This document shows, piece after piece, positions 30,863-42,348 of a stretch of 64,000 nt of DNA (position 1 is the first letter of the stretch; the number at the start of each line of letters is the position of its first letter). Where the stretch lies: assembly GCF_001436605.1 (NCBI RefSeq), contig NZ_AYZL01000016.1:124001-188000 (forward strand), in the 5' to 3' direction. The position numbers and the translations under genes were made by a program. This stretch comes from Holzapfeliella floricola DSM 23037 = JCM 16512 (GTDB taxonomy: Bacteria > Bacillota > Bacilli > Lactobacillales > Lactobacillaceae). The notes under the pieces are model-generated. The model was not told where the DNA came from and made no database searches. It saw only the letters and a list, made by a program, of their open reading frames with translations.

Positions 30863-33800
30863 GAGGTGGTCTCCTTTTCATTTAATAAATCAGATGCCGC
30901 ACTTAAAAATGAACTTAATTCAGCTATCCATTTCCTAACCGGCATGTCTTTTGTTGTCATTAAACTAATTTGTAATTCTTGTTTTTTATTGAGTGCAACT
31001 TTTGCTTTTAGTGTTGTTTCACTAAGCGCCTTAAAAGCTCTTGCACCCTTTAATGTTTCTGTTGCTTTTGCATCAAATGTTACCGTTAATTGCAATCCTT
31101 GTTGTCTGATTAACTTAACTTGTGCTTGATCAGCTAGTAATTTTAATTCAGCAATTTGGAGCAAATGCTCAACAGCTTCTGGATAATCGCCAAAACGATC
31201 TAATAATTCATCTTCAATTTTTGGAATTTCATCGCTTGAATCAACCATTTTGATACGCTTATAAAGTTCGATTTTTTGAGGCTGATCGACGATATAATCA
31301 TCTGGAATATACGCTTGTAAATCAAGATTAATAACAGAATCAGTCGTTTTAACTGGCTTTTTATTTCCTTGGCGTTTTTTCACAGCCTCTTCAAGCATTT
31401 GTGAGTAAAGGTCAAATCCAACCGCATCAATAAATCCGTGCTGTTGTTTACCCAACATATTACCGGCTCCTCGAATTGATAAATCACGCATGGCTATTTT
31501 AAATCCTGAACCTAGCTCCGTAAAGTCTTTAATTGCTTCTAGGCGCTTTTGACCGACTTCGGTTAATACTTTATTTTCTTGATACAGCAAGTAAGCATAG
31601 GCCAATCGATTTGACCGACCAACTCGACCACGCAATTGATATAACTGTGATAAGCCATAGTAATCAGCATTTTCTACAAGCAAAGTATTAGCATTAGGTA
31701 AATCAACACCTGTTTCTATAATTGTTGTGGTGACCAAAACATCATATTCACCATTAATGAAGTCCATCATCACATTTTCAAGTTGATGTTCACTCATTTG
31801 ACCATGAATATAACCTACACGCGCTTCGGGTACGAGTTGTTGTAAATAGAAAACAACGCTTTCAATGTCTTCAACACGATTATGAAGATAAAAAACCTGC
31901 CCATCTCGTCTCATTTCACGTAGAATAGCTTCTTTAATGACGCTTTCATTTTGTTCCATCACATAAGTTTGAATAGGGAAGCGGTTAGTTGGCGCTGTTT
32001 CAATTACAGATAAATCTCTCACGCCGACCATTGACATATGTAGCGTTCGAGGAATTGGTGTTGCCGTCAAGGTTAAAACATCAACTTGGGCCTTTAAAGC
32101 TTTAAGCCGTTCTTTATGTTTAACACCAAAACGCTGTTCTTCATCCACAATCAACAGCCCTAAATCTTTAAACTTAATATCTTGTGATAACAAACGATGT
32201 GTTCCCACTAAAATATCAATTTGACCTTCCTTAAGCTGTTCAATAATTTCTTTGACTTGTTTAGCCGTTTGAAAGCGAGAAACAACCGCAATGTTAACAG
32301 GAAAATCACGAAATCTTTCAGTCATAGTTTCATAATGCTGTTGCGCCAAAATAGTTGTTGGGACTAAAAACGCAGCCTGTTTATTATCTTGTACAGCTTT
32401 AAATGCTGCTCGAACAGCTACTTCAGTCTTACCAAATCCAACATCTCCAACCAACAAGCGATCCATTGGTCGTGTTTTTTCCATATCTTGTTTAATCTCG
32501 TTGATACTGCGAATTTGATCGCCTGTCTCAACGTAAGGAAAAGCTGACTCAAAATCTCGTTGCATTTGATTATCTGGCGAAAAAGCAAAACCTTTTTCAC
32601 TTTCACGTTGTGCATAAAGTTCAATCAGTTCATCGGCAATATCTTCAATCTTAGCTGCAACGCTGCGCTTTGTTTTAGCCCACTCGCTACTACCTAATTT
32701 ATTGATTTTTGGACTTTTACCTTCAGCTGCAACGTATTTTTGAACAAGTTTGAGTTGATCAGCGGGGACAAAAAGCTGATCACCCTTTTGGTAAGTAATC
32801 GTAATATAGTCTTTAGGCACATCATTCGTAACCAGCGTCTGAATTCCTTCAAAACGCCCAATTCCGTGGTTAACGTGGACCACATAGTCGCCAGGTTTTA
32901 ACTCACTATAATTTTTAATTCGCTGCGCATTTTCAATCTTTTCAACACGCTGACGTTTCTTTTTAGGTTTTGCATTAAATAACTCTCGCTCAGTCAAATA
33001 AACAAAGCGTTGGTTTGTCAAAATAAACCCATGAGGTAAATCACCCACTATTAACTGTGTTTGATTAGAATTGATTTCGCCATTTGCGTGGTAGTTAACC
33101 GTAATTTCAAAATCTTGAAAGGTTTGGGTCAATTTTTTAGCACGCTCTTCATTATCAGCTTGTATAACAACGGTTTGTTCTTGCAGTTGATAACGTTCAA
33201 TCTCTGTTTTAATCAAAGGCATTTGTGAAAAATATTGTTGTGGAATTTGCGTCTTATAGTCACAAATCTGGTCTAGTTTGAGTCGACCCATTCCTCTTTG
33301 AAAAAGCGATAATAATAATTGAGAATGCTTGTCTTGATTAAAACTATCAAAAAATGTCCAATTTGGGTTTTGTGATTCTAACCACCGTTTTTCATTTGAT
33401 TCCTGGGTTTGATATTGTTCATTTAACGTGATATTTTCGCGAACACTATCATTAATCGCAGGTAAATCATCGAGCACCATTAAACCGTCTTCAATCAAAT
33501 AATCAAGTAACTTAAATTGCTTTTCTTGTAGATAATTCATATAAAAACTTACTTTTTCAGGTAAAATACCTTCAAGTAATAAATCTCTAGCTTGCTTTTG
33601 CTCTGAGTAATCAAAGCCACCTTGACTATCTGCTAATAATTCGTCTAGTTTTTGACCTGCTTGCTTTACCTGATTGATTTCAAAAACACGGTCTTTAGCG
33701 GGTAACAAATGTACTTCATTCTGAGTTGTTAAACTGCGTTGTGTTTCAACATCAAATATTTTAATTGTCTCCAAATTGTCCCCAAAAAATTCAAGTCTTA

Positions 33801-34368
33801 GCGGTTGAGAGTTTGTTAATGGATAAACATCTAAAATATCTCCTCGCAAAGCAAATTCACCAGGTTTAACTACCATCTGGTCACGTTTATAACCACTTTT
33901 AACTAACCAATTTTTAAGACTGTTCAGTGCATAATCGTGTTCAGCCACAAGATGATAACTAGCGGCTGCAAATTCTTGTGGACTCGTCAAAGGATAAGCT
34001 AACGACTGAGGTGTCGTGACCACAATTCCAGCTTTTTGAGTAGTTAAAAAGTTCAAGGCTTCAATACGGTTAGTTAACTCTTCAGTTGATGAAATAGCAC
34101 CTTGCGTTGCTATTAACGGATCAACATCAAAGTAATACAACTTGTCTTCATCAACAATACTTGAAAGACTTTGATACAATGCATCAGCTTTATGAGACGA
34201 CTCCATCACAACTAAAATCGGCTTATCAACTTGCTGCAAAATCGCCTTCAAAAATATTGGTTGAGCATTTGGATTAACCCCTGTTAACAATGACCTCTTG
34301 GAAGTTAAAGCCTGATTGATAAAGTCAACAAAGGGGTCGCTTTTATTAATAAAATCAACAATTTTCAA
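30859..34368 (-). CDS. mfd: Transcription-repair coupling factor Mfd
   Basis: Mfd removes RNA polymerase stalled at DNA damage and recruits UvrA. The 1169-residue protein has the UvrB-like N-terminal part, the polymerase-interacting domain (GDYVVHVNHGIGRFEGI), a RecG-like motor with GDVGFGKTEVAVRAAF and DEEQRFGVKHKE, and a C-terminal regulatory domain. The start is TTG at 34366-34368 preceded by a GGGGGG run. It lies between pth and rqcP as in Bacillus. Confidence 0.97.
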   Translation of the reverse strand: MKIVDFINKSDPFVDFINQALTSKRSLLTGVNPNAQPIFLKAILQQVDKPILVVMESSHKADALYQSLSSIVDEDKLYYFDVDPLIATQGAISSTEELTNRIEALNFLTTQKAGIVVTTPQSLAYPLTSPQEFAAASYHLVAEHDYALNSLKNWLVKSGYKRDQMVVKPGEFALRGDILDVYPLTNSQPLRLEFFGDNLETIKIFDVETQRSLTTQNEVHLLPAKDRVFEINQVKQAGQKLDELLADSQGGFDYSEQKQARDLLLEGILPEKVSFYMNYLQEKQFKLLDYLIEDGLMVLDDLPAINDSVRENITLNEQYQTQESNEKRWLESQNPNWTFFDSFNQDKHSQLLLSLFQRGMGRLKLDQICDYKTQIPQQYFSQMPLIKTEIERYQLQEQTVVIQADNEERAKKLTQTFQDFEITVNYHANGEINSNQTQLIVGDLPHGFILTNQRFVYLTERELFNAKPKKKRQRVEKIENAQRIKNYSELKPGDYVVHVNHGIGRFEGIQTLVTNDVPKDYITITYQKGDQLFVPADQLKLVQKYVAAEGKSPKINKLGSSEWAKTKRSVAAKIEDIADELIELYAQRESEKGFAFSPDNQMQRDFESAFPYVETGDQIRSINEIKQDMEKTRPMDRLLVGDVGFGKTEVAVRAAFKAVQDNKQAAFLVPTTILAQQHYETMTERFRDFPVNIAVVSRFQTAKQVKEIIEQLKEGQIDILVGTHRLLSQDIKFKDLGLLIVDEEQRFGVKHKERLKALKAQVDVLTLTATPIPRTLHMSMVGVRDLSVIETAPTNRFPIQTYVMEQNESVIKEAILREMRRDGQVFYLHNRVEDIESVVFYLQQLVPEARVGYIHGQMSEHQLENVMMDFINGEYDVLVTTTIIETGVDLPNANTLLVENADYYGLSQLYQLRGRVGRSNRLAYAYLLYQENKVLTEVGQKRLEAIKDFTELGSGFKIAMRDLSIRGAGNMLGKQQHGFIDAVGFDLYSQMLEEAVKKRQGNKKPVKTTDSVINLDLQAYIPDDYIVDQPQKIELYKRIKMVDSSDEIPKIEDELLDRFGDYPEAVEHLLQIAELKLLADQAQVKLIRQQGLQLTVTFDAKATETLKGARAFKALSETTLKAKVALNKKQELQISLMTTKDMPVRKWIAELSSFLSAASDLLNEKETTS

Positions 34369-34390
34369 ACTTAACCCCCCATTCTTTTGA

Positions 34391-34948
34391 TTAGTTATAT
34401 TGATTCATCAACTTGTTCATTGCTTCACCAGTAATAAATTTTTCTAAAATTTCAACAACTGTCTCAAGTGAATCATCAATTGCTTTAGCATCTTCACCAG
34501 TAAACGGGCTGAGTACCCAGTTAACAACTGTTGCGTTTTCGGGATGCTTAATACCCACTTTTAATCTTGGAAAAGATTTTGTTCCAAGTCCATTAATAAT
34601 ACTTTTAATCCCGTTGTGACCACCAGCTGAGCCCGACTGACGCAATCTGATTTTGGCCATTGGTAAATCCATATCATCTTGAATCACTAAAATATCTTCT
34701 GGATCAATTTTAAAAAAGTTTGCTAATTGTGAGACATGACGGCCGGAATCATTCATATAAGTTAAGGGCTCCGCTAAAATAACTGACTCACCATTAATAA
34801 CTGTCTTTGTAAAACTACCCATAAACTTTTCACTATCTAAATTCAGATGGTGACTATCACAAAACTTATCGATAGCCATAAATCCAACATTATGCTTTGT
34901 TTTTTGGTATTTATTTCCTGGGTTACCCAACCCAACAATTAATTTCAT
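34391..34948 (-). CDS. pth: Peptidyl-tRNA hydrolase
   Basis: Pth recycles peptidyl-tRNA released from ribosomes. I place the start at ATG 34946-34948, giving 185 residues beginning MKLIVGLGNPGNKY. A TTG three codons earlier lies too close to the AGGA site. The catalytic residues are visible: N10, H20 (TKHNVGF) and the DDMDLP aspartate. It is the first gene of the pth-mfd-rqcP-divIC-tilS-ftsH string. Confidence 0.95.
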   Translation of the reverse strand: MKLIVGLGNPGNKYQKTKHNVGFMAIDKFCDSHHLNLDSEKFMGSFTKTVINGESVILAEPLTYMNDSGRHVSQLANFFKIDPEDILVIQDDMDLPMAKIRLRQSGSAGGHNGIKSIINGLGTKSFPRLKVGIKHPENATVVNWVLSPFTGEDAKAIDDSLETVVEILEKFITGEAMNKLMNQYN

Positions 34949-34992
34949 ATTTGTCAAAATCCTTTATTTTCTATATATCATAACTACTTAAA

Positions 34993-35001
34993 ATTATAGC
35001 A
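34993..35001 (-). promoter_or_regulatory. Extended -10 promoter of pth-mfd operon
   Basis: Minus strand TGCTATAAT (34993-35001) is a perfect TGn extended -10. No good -35 box is found 16-18 bases upstream. The leader to pth would be about 38 nt. Confidence 0.6.
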
Positions 35002-35096
35002 TAATTTGTTGTTTGATTATATTTACACCAATGGTTTAAAAGAAATTCAAAAATATTTAAAAAAAATTTTTATATGCAGATAGGAATTTTAAAATA

Positions 35097-35105
35097 TGTT
35101 ATTAT
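35097..35105 (+). promoter_or_regulatory. Extended -10 promoter of ldh
   Basis: TGTTATTAT (35097-35105) is an extended -10. It is preceded by a long A/T tract (35049-35072) that could act as an UP element in place of a clear -35. I see no Rex or cre-type operator nearby. Confidence 0.55.
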
Positions 35106-35140
35106 ATAGATGAATAAATAATTATTACTCGAAAGGATGA

Positions 35141-36121
<981 letters not shown>

Positions 36122-36138
36122 TCTTTCAATTTAAGATT

Positions 36139-36173
36139 AAAAATAGCCAAGCCTAGTGCTTGGCTATTTTTTT
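36139..36173 (+). terminator. Terminator of ldh
   Basis: AAAAATAGCCAAGC pairs perfectly with GCTTGGCTATTTTT (36139-36152, 36158-36171) around CTAGT, followed by more Ts. It stands 17 bases after the ldh stop. Confidence 0.92.
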
Positions 36174-36291
36174 GCGTTTATCTCTTGCTTTTAGCCATAA
36201 CATCACCTATATTTAATGATAGACTCATTTATCATTAATACAAATTGTGTTAAGCTTTATCCTATCAACAAAAAGTATGAAAGGAGCTATT

Positions 36292-36981
36292 ATGCTTTTA
36301 AAATCTCTTGTCTTAAAAAAAGAATTTCTAACTACAATCAATGAAAAAGCAACGCTTGAGGAAGCCTTGATTATTCTTGAAGAATCTGGTTACCGTTGTG
36401 TACCCATTGTAGATGATTCTGGTAAAATATTCCGAGGTAATATCTATAAAATGCACATTTATCGCCATAAATCTCGTGGTGGTGATATGACATTACCAGT
36501 TACTCACCTACTTAAAAATGCGACAAAAACAATTCAAGTAAATTCACCTTTCTTCCAAATCTTTTTCAATATTAAGGACCTACCTTACATTGCTGTTTTA
36601 GATGAAGAAAACCATTTTTATGGCATCTTAACTCATGCAAAATTATTGAGCATGCTATCAGATGCTTGGAACATTCATGTTGGAAGTTACGTGTTAACTA
36701 TTTTGTCAGCTGGTGAACAAGGTGAACTAGCCAAAATGACCAAAATTGTTTCAAAATATTGTTCAATCGCGGGTTGTGTTGTGCTAGACGCTAACAAAAA
36801 TGATTTAATCAGAAGAACTTTGATTACATTACCTGCTGGGATTACAACTGATAAACTAGATATCATTATTGATAAACTAGAGAAAAAAGGATTCGCTGTA
36901 CCAAGTGTTGAGGACCTTCAAACTGGTCAAACAATTCGTGACAATGAAATTTCACCTGATGAAATTACAGAAGATAATTAA
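36292..36981 (+). CDS. cbpA: CBS-pair plus ACT-domain protein (CbpA-like)
   Basis: The 229-residue protein has two CBS domains (about 10-60 and 75-125, with RCVPIVDDSGKIFRGN and YIAVLDEENHFYGILTH) and an ACT-like domain (about 133-210). This architecture and sequence match the c-di-AMP binding protein CbpA of Listeria and relatives; AcuB is the other family with this layout. Ligand binding is inferred. I place the start at ATG 36292 because AAAGGAG lies five bases upstream; the frame is open 15 codons earlier. Confidence 0.8.
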   Translation: MLLKSLVLKKEFLTTINEKATLEEALIILEESGYRCVPIVDDSGKIFRGNIYKMHIYRHKSRGGDMTLPVTHLLKNATKTIQVNSPFFQIFFNIKDLPYIAVLDEENHFYGILTHAKLLSMLSDAWNIHVGSYVLTILSAGEQGELAKMTKIVSKYCSIAGCVVLDANKNDLIRRTLITLPAGITTDKLDIIIDKLEKKGFAVPSVEDLQTGQTIRDNEISPDEITEDN

Positions 36982-37016
36982 AAAATCGCCTAGAAATTAC
37001 TCTAGGCGATTTTTTT
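36980..37016. terminator. Bidirectional terminator between cbpA and mazF
   Basis: AAAAAATCGCCTAG and CTAGGCGATTTTTT (36980-36993, 37002-37015) form a perfect 14-pair stem flanked by A and T runs. The stem overlaps the last base of the cbpA stop codon and ends six bases from the mazF stop. Confidence 0.92.
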
Positions 37017-37020
37017 ATGT

Positions 37021-37401
37021 TTATTTCACTTTAACTTTTCTTGAAAATGATGGACTTTCAAGACCAATACTAATTGATAGTGCGTGGTTAACTTCATCCA
37101 TTTTATCATCTGAAAGTTCAGCAACCAGATCTTTTAACCTTGTTTTGTCAATTGTTCGGATTTGTTCAAGTAAAATGACCGAAGGATAGTCAATTTTGCC
37201 TTGCGGTTCAAAAGCAATATGTGTTGGCATTTTTGGTTTTTGAATCCTTGTCGTAATTGCTGCGACAATAACTGTTGGGCTATAGCGATTTCCAATATCA
37301 TTTTGAATAATCAAAACCGGCCTAAGTCCACCCTGCTCACTACCTACAACAGGTGACAGTTCGGCATAGTAAACATCCCCCCGTTTGATATGTTTAGACA
37401 T
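37021..37401 (-). CDS. mazF: MazF/PemK-family mRNA interferase toxin (EndoA-like)
   Basis: MazF toxins cleave single-stranded RNA at short motifs. The 126-residue product begins with the signature [21 protein letters not shown] and has [13 protein letters not shown] and the [18 protein letters not shown] strand typical of B. subtilis EndoA. It is intact. It follows the antitoxin gene by 39 bases in an alr operon, the standard chromosomal setting of this toxin in Firmicutes. Confidence 0.92.
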   Translation of the reverse strand: MSKHIKRGDVYYAELSPVVGSEQGGLRPVLIIQNDIGNRYSPTVIVAAITTRIQKPKMPTHIAFEPQGKIDYPSVILLEQIRTIDKTRLKDLVAELSDDKMDEVNHALSISIGLESPSFSRKVKVK

Positions 37402-37440
37402 CTTAATCTTCCTTTGCTTTTATTACCGTTGGGTTGGGGA

Positions 37441-37686
37441 CTATAATTCAGCATCTAGTTCTTGTTCACAAGCATCAAACTCGTGACAAATTTCACGATT
37501 AATCTCACCCATCTGTTGATAACCTCTCGCAAATTCTGAAACAACTGGTTCATGGTTTGCCAAGTATTCCTCAATGGCTAACCGCACAAATTTGTCGTTA
37601 CTCATTTGATGAGAATCGCAATAAATATTCATTGCACTTTGCCAAGATTGATTAACTTCAATCGAAATAGCACGTGTATCCGACAT
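37441..37686 (-). CDS. mazE: MazE-type antitoxin (ribbon-helix-helix)
   Basis: The protein is short, acidic and ends ACEQELDAEL. The first 45 residues resemble a ribbon-helix-helix fold (RAISIEVNQSWQSAMNIYC, then NDKFVRLAIEEYL), as in EndoAI. Three ATGs stand in tandem at 37684-37692. The third (37684-37686, 81 residues) has the best spacing, seven bases after GGAG; the first would give 83. The GGAG site overlaps the alr stop codon. Weakly conserved with known antitoxins, but position and size fit. Confidence 0.82.
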   Translation of the reverse strand: MSDTRAISIEVNQSWQSAMNIYCDSHQMSNDKFVRLAIEEYLANHEPVVSEFARGYQQMGEINREICHEFDACEQELDAEL

Positions 37687-37699
37687 CATCATACTCCTT

Positions 37700-38842
37700 T
37701 TACTCCGATTCTATACTGTTATGGTATACCCTTTTAAGTCGTGGCGTCAAACCACAAATCACCTCATAGTGAATCGTATCTATATAATTAGCAACGGCTG
37801 TCACACTGTTTGGCTCATTTGGATTGTCAGAAATCAAAGTCACCCGTGTTCCAACATCGTAAGGCTTAGATAATTTAACCATGAATTGATCCATACAAAC
37901 ACGTCCAACAATCGGACAATACTCATCTCCAACTTTAACTTTGAATCCTTGCATTTTTCGCGACCAACCATCAGCATAGCCAACCGGAATTGTCCCAATC
38001 CACTGACTTTTTTCAGCTTTATAGGTAGCACCATAACTCACACCCATTTCCGGCGTGATTTCTTTAACAAAAACCAACTCACTTGTCAGTGATAATGCAG
38101 GTGATAAATCATACGGCAAATCCAAATCCTTGGCACTAGGACTACTTGATGGATTTAGCCCATATAGCCCAATTCCTATTCTAACCATATTGCCATGAAT
38201 ATTATGGTGAAACAGACTCGTAGCACTATTAGTCATATGAATATATTTTGGTTTAAGATTAAATTTATCTTTAACCGCATTAAATCGGCTCACTTGGTAA
38301 TTGAAATAACTATCGTCTGCCTCATCAGCAGTTGCAAAGTGAGTAAATAGGCCCTCAACTTCAAAAGCGGTTTGATGATTTGTTAAAAAAGACTCAATTT
38401 CAGGCATTTGACTAGCATCCATAAATCCAATGCGTCCCATACCTGAATCAACAGCTAAATGGATTTTAAGTTGTTGCGTTGATTTAAGATAAGTTGTCGC
38501 TTGTTTTAACCAGTTAAGATTACCTACAGGCAATGAAATATCATACTCAACAGCTAATGGTGCCAAGCTAGAATCTTGGATACCTAATACTAAAATCGGG
38601 CATAAAATTCCTTGTTGTCTTAGTTCAAGTGCCTCATCAATCATTGCTACGCAAAGCCCTTTGGCCCCTGCTTGTAAAATAGCTTGAGCAACCGGAACCA
38701 TACCATGGCCATATCCGTTAGCTTTTACAACGCCAAATACATCAACATCTGTATTAAAAGATTCAATTTGTCGTTTAACGTTTTGTTTAATTGCTTCAAG
38801 ATTAACATTCACTTGTGCGTGTCGATTAGTTGCAATTATCAT
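37700..38842 (-). CDS. alr: Alanine racemase
   Basis: Alr makes D-alanine for peptidoglycan and teichoic acids. The 380-residue protein has the PLP lysine at K40 (VFGVVKANGYGHG), the AVDSGMGRIGF strand, and the catalytic tyrosine in MGVSYGATYKAEK. The ATG has GGAGG before it and overlaps the acpS end by 17 bases. It heads the alr-mazE-mazF part of the operon. Confidence 0.97.
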   Translation of the reverse strand: MIIATNRHAQVNVNLEAIKQNVKRQIESFNTDVDVFGVVKANGYGHGMVPVAQAILQAGAKGLCVAMIDEALELRQQGILCPILVLGIQDSSLAPLAVEYDISLPVGNLNWLKQATTYLKSTQQLKIHLAVDSGMGRIGFMDASQMPEIESFLTNHQTAFEVEGLFTHFATADEADDSYFNYQVSRFNAVKDKFNLKPKYIHMTNSATSLFHHNIHGNMVRIGIGLYGLNPSSSPSAKDLDLPYDLSPALSLTSELVFVKEITPEMGVSYGATYKAEKSQWIGTIPVGYADGWSRKMQGFKVKVGDEYCPIVGRVCMDQFMVKLSKPYDVGTRVTLISDNPNEPNSVTAVANYIDTIHYEVICGLTPRLKRVYHNSIESE

Positions 38843-39194
38843 TTAAATCCTCCAAAATAACTTGTGATATCACATCAGTGTGCGAGTGAGAGATAGAAAC
38901 GTGGATTATTTTTGTAAAATTTTTTACTGTCGTAATTGGTTTTCCCAATTTATTGTTAAGTGTTTCAATATCTTTAAGTCTCACTTTGCCTATTCCTGTC
39001 CCATAAGCTTTTGAAAAAGATTCTTTAACAGAAAATCTCCCTGCTAAATACCGAATCTTTTCTTTTTCTGTACAGGTTGCAAATTTTTTATATTCATTCA
39101 CTGTTAATACTCGTTCTGCAAAACGGGCATTATTTTGATAAGCTTGTTCGATTCTTTTCAACGGAGTAATATCGACGCCTAATCCAATAATCAT
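38826..39194 (-). CDS. acpS: Holo-[acyl-carrier-protein] synthase
   Basis: AcpS transfers 4'-phosphopantetheine from CoA to acyl carrier protein. I start at ATG 39192-39194, giving 122 residues beginning MIIGLGVDITPLKRIEQ with the Mg aspartate D8. GGAAGG lies ten bases upstream. The frame is open 11 codons more. The second metal motif GRFSVKESFSKAYGTG is intact. The order acpS-alr-mazE-mazF is conserved in Firmicutes. Confidence 0.95.
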   Translation of the reverse strand: MIIGLGVDITPLKRIEQAYQNNARFAERVLTVNEYKKFATCTEKEKIRYLAGRFSVKESFSKAYGTGIGKVRLKDIETLNNKLGKPITTVKNFTKIIHVSISHSHTDVISQVILEDLNDNCN

Positions 39195-39231
39195 TTTTGC
39201 AAAACCTTCCTTCTTGCACAAACTCAATATT

Positions 39232-39267
39232 AAAAAAAGAATTGGAAATAACTCCCAATTCTTTTTT
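39232..39267 (-). terminator. Terminator after cshA
   Basis: AAAAAAGAATTGG and CCAATTCTTTTTT (39233-39245, 39255-39267) form a 13-pair stem with flanking runs, starting just after the cshA stop. The stem ends about 38 bases before the acpS start. Confidence 0.88.
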
Positions 39268-39269
39268 GA

Positions 39270-40850
39270 TTATTTTTTACGGATTGTAAAGTTACCGCTT
39301 TTTGAACTATTTTGGTTTCTTGAACCGTTTTTGTTACCGCCATTACCGTTACGACGTTCGCCACCACGATTACGGTCACGATCGCTATTGCTACGACGAC
39401 GATCTCCATTGTTGTTACGACGGTCTCCGCTACGACCACGATCATTATTACGGCGACGGCCACCACCGCCATTGCCATTACGACGACCATTACCGCCACG
39501 GCCACCACGTCCGCCACGACCATTTTTATTAGGTAGTGGACGTTCTGATGTAAGTTTTACTGGAATATCTGAAGGATCTTTAGTTACTTCTTTTAGTAAT
39601 GCAGAAACTAATTCTTTTGCATCATGTGAAGCTAATAAATCTTCAGCACTTTGTTCATATTTAGATAGTTGATCAGTTTTGCCTAGTAATGATTTTACAT
39701 GGTCAACTGATTTTTCTAATTGACCCTTGAAAGCTTCTTGCTTAGTTGGTGGATTTAACGGTAGCATTTTTTTCTTAGTCAAGTTTTCAATAGAACGCAA
39801 GTATGATTCTTCATTTGCTGATACAAATGTCACACTCACACCAGTTTTTCCAGCACGTCCTGTTCTACCGATACGGTGAACATAACTTTCTGGATCTTGT
39901 GGGATATCGTAGTTGTAAACATGGGTTACACCTGAAACATCTAATCCACGAGCAGCAACGTCAGTTGCAACTAGGATGTCAAGTTTACCACCTTTAAATT
40001 GACGTAATACAGACATACGTTTTTGCTGTGATAAATCACCATGAATACCTTCAGCATTAAATCCACGTAGTTGTAACCCTTTTGTCAATTCATCAACACG
40101 ACGTTTAGTACGTCCAAATAACACAGTTAAATCTGGATTTTGAATTTCAAACAGTCTTGTCATGATATCAAATTTTTCAAATTCTTTGCTTCGAACAAAG
40201 TATTGATCAATTAAATCAGCTGTTATATTTTTTGATTTTACTTGCACAATTTCAGGGTCTTGCATGAATTTTTCTGCAATTCGCATGATTGGTTTTGGCA
40301 TTGTTGCTGAGAATAGTAAAGTTTGGTGCTTACTTGGAACATTGCTCAAGATGCTTTCAATATCTTCCACAAATCCCATGTCTAGCATTTCATCAGCTTC
40401 ATCTAACACAACGTGTTGAACTTGACTTAAATCAACTGTGCGACGTTTAATATGGTCAAGCAGACGTCCTGGAGTACCTACCAAGATATCAGGTGCTTGT
40501 TTTAGTGAACGAATTTGACGTGAAATGTCTGATCCACCATAAACCACTTGTACACGCGCTTTGTTATCACGACCTAAGCGATAAAGTTCTTCTTGAGTTT
40601 GGATTGCTAATTCACGAGTTGGTGAGATAACAATAGCTTGTACTCTACCTGCATGAGGTGTTAGTTCTTGTAGTACAGGTAAACCAAATGCAGCTGTTTT
40701 ACCTGTACCTGTTTGAGCTTGGCCTATAACATCTTTTCCTTCTAATACCAAAGGAATTGTTTGGGCTTGGATTGGTGTTGCTTCTTCAAATCCAGCACGC
40801 TTAATCGATTGTAGTATATCCGAGTTCAAATTTAATTCATCAAATTTCAA
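39270..40850 (-). CDS. cshA: DEAD-box RNA helicase CshA
   Basis: CshA is an RNA helicase of ribosome assembly and the RNA degradosome. The frame is open to 40904, but the TTG at 40848-40850 is chosen: AGGAGG lies seven bases before it and the product, 526 residues, begins [20 protein letters not shown] as in the family. Motifs: [25 protein letters not shown] ([11 protein letters not shown]), SAT, and [10 protein letters not shown]. The last 90 residues are a Gly/Arg/Asn-rich RGG-type tail for RNA binding. Confidence 0.95.
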   Translation of the reverse strand: MKFDELNLNSDILQSIKRAGFEEATPIQAQTIPLVLEGKDVIGQAQTGTGKTAAFGLPVLQELTPHAGRVQAIVISPTRELAIQTQEELYRLGRDNKARVQVVYGGSDISRQIRSLKQAPDILVGTPGRLLDHIKRRTVDLSQVQHVVLDEADEMLDMGFVEDIESILSNVPSKHQTLLFSATMPKPIMRIAEKFMQDPEIVQVKSKNITADLIDQYFVRSKEFEKFDIMTRLFEIQNPDLTVLFGRTKRRVDELTKGLQLRGFNAEGIHGDLSQQKRMSVLRQFKGGKLDILVATDVAARGLDVSGVTHVYNYDIPQDPESYVHRIGRTGRAGKTGVSVTFVSANEESYLRSIENLTKKKMLPLNPPTKQEAFKGQLEKSVDHVKSLLGKTDQLSKYEQSAEDLLASHDAKELVSALLKEVTKDPSDIPVKLTSERPLPNKNGRGGRGGRGGNGRRNGNGGGGRRRNNDRGRSGDRRNNNGDRRRSNSDRDRNRGGERRNGNGGNKNGSRNQNSSKSGNFTIRKK

Positions 40851-40878
40851 AAAATATCCTCCTAATTTGGCTACTTTT

Positions 40879-42255
40879 TTATAAAAGTGCCTGTAAAACT
40901 TCACTCAAATGCAACCCATGACTGCCTTTTAATAAAACAAGGTCACCTGCATGAATAGTTGCTTGTAAATCCTGAATCAGTTGTTGCTTATGATCAATAT
41001 CATAGTAGTGCAAGTTAGTTTCAGGATAAATTTTGATTAGCTGACTATATAAATTAGCCATTAACGGCCCATATAAGTAAACCTGGTTAATGGCGTCTTT
41101 TGAAAACGCGGTCACAAGGTTAGCGTGTAATTCTGGGCCTTGTTCACCCAATTCAAGCATATCAGCTAACACAACAATGCGTTGGTTAGTTTCATCAACT
41201 AATGAAACGTTAGAAAAAGCACTCAACGAAGCTCTAGTAGCAGTCGGATTAGAGTTATAAATATCACTCATAATCTCTTCTCCTGCATCGCCTTCTAACC
41301 ATTGCATACGATCTTTAGTCAAATTAAAATGACTTAAAGCATTTTGCATATTTGAAGGTTCTATTTGTAATACCTCACCTACAGAAATCGCAGCTAATGC
41401 GTTAGACACATTATGGTTCCCAATTACAGGTAAAGTAAAGTTAATATCTTCATCAAGGTTAGTTTGAAACTTCATTTGCTTTTGCTTTGTTTCAACATTT
41501 GTTGCATAAAGATGATTGGTATTTTCAAAACCAAACGTTAATTTATCTTGTTCAATGTTTTGAGCCAAGTTGTTAAGTAAAGGCTCATCACCGTTATAAA
41601 TTAAGTAACCATCTTCTTTTAAGTATGAAGTAATTTCCATTTTGGCTTGCGCGATTTTTTCACGTGTTCCAAAAAATTCAAGATGCGCTTCTCCTATCAT
41701 CGTAATCACAGCAACATCTGGAGAGACGATTTGGCTAAGTTGAGTTAGCTGACCTGGACGGTCCATCCCCATTTCACACACTAACATTTCGGTATTAATC
41801 TTCATATTCAAAATGGTCATGGGTACACCAAGCTCATTGTTAAAGTTACCTTCTGTTGCATGCACGTTAAACTGTGTCGACAAAACATCACGAATCATAT
41901 CTTTTGTTGTCGTTTTTCCATTGCTACCTGTTACAGCAACAACTTTTGGATTAACTTTTTGTAAATAATATTTCGCTAATTTTTGAAGAGCTGCCAGACA
42001 ATCATCCACTCTTAAAACAGCTAGTCCCAAATTTTCAGGGATTTCATGGTCTGTTTGCCAAAGTGTTGCAATTGCACCAGAATCTTTAGCAGCAAATACA
42101 AAATCATGACCATCTCGCTCACCAATAATTGGCACGAATAACGCATTTACGTTAATTAGACGACTATCAAATTGTACCTCTGTGATTTCAACATCCTGGT
42201 TGGAATCAATTGTTGCATCGATTGCTTTAGCAATCTCTGAAAGCATCATTTTCAT
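40879..42255 (-). CDS. murF: UDP-N-acetylmuramoyl-tripeptide-D-alanyl-D-alanine ligase
   Basis: MurF adds D-Ala-D-Ala to the UDP-MurNAc-tripeptide, finishing the cytoplasmic precursor. The 458-residue protein has the N-terminal UDP-binding domain, the ATP loop [15 protein letters not shown], the [17 protein letters not shown] stretch and the [14 protein letters not shown] motif. ATG with AGGAGT upstream. ddl, the usual neighbour in enterococci, is not before it; a divergent efflux gene is. Confidence 0.97.
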   Translation of the reverse strand: MKMMLSEIAKAIDATIDSNQDVEITEVQFDSRLINVNALFVPIIGERDGHDFVFAAKDSGAIATLWQTDHEIPENLGLAVLRVDDCLAALQKLAKYYLQKVNPKVVAVTGSNGKTTTKDMIRDVLSTQFNVHATEGNFNNELGVPMTILNMKINTEMLVCEMGMDRPGQLTQLSQIVSPDVAVITMIGEAHLEFFGTREKIAQAKMEITSYLKEDGYLIYNGDEPLLNNLAQNIEQDKLTFGFENTNHLYATNVETKQKQMKFQTNLDEDINFTLPVIGNHNVSNALAAISVGEVLQIEPSNMQNALSHFNLTKDRMQWLEGDAGEEIMSDIYNSNPTATRASLSAFSNVSLVDETNQRIVVLADMLELGEQGPELHANLVTAFSKDAINQVYLYGPLMANLYSQLIKIYPETNLHYYDIDHKQQLIQDLQATIHAGDLVLLKGSHGLHLSEVLQALL

Positions 42256-42300
42256 TTAAAAACTCCTGAACTAGTGAAAAATAAAAATTGCACATCGTTT

Positions 42301-42306
42301 ATTATA
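42301..42306 (-). promoter_or_regulatory. Candidate -10 of murF-cshA
   Basis: Minus strand TATAAT (42301-42306), 45 bases before murF. The best -35, TTTTAA, 17 bases away, is poor. Confidence 0.4.
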
Positions 42307-42348
42307 CTGCGTTTAGTAAGTAATTAAAAGAACTATCTCACTTTAGTG

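Noticed and set aside
37021-37692. mazEF pair considered as a mobile or phage-defence cassette
   Set aside because: The pair sits in the conserved acpS-alr operon with normal spacing and no flanking repeats or mobility genes, as the chromosomal EndoA system does in other Firmicutes.
39214-39672. Plus-strand open frame of 152 codons rich in Arg, Leu and Pro, and another of Cys/His/Tyr-rich residues at 39302-39532
   Set aside because: They are antisense shadows of the Gly/Arg/Asn-rich RGG tail of cshA, whose repetitive codons leave other frames open. No ribosome site or family likeness.
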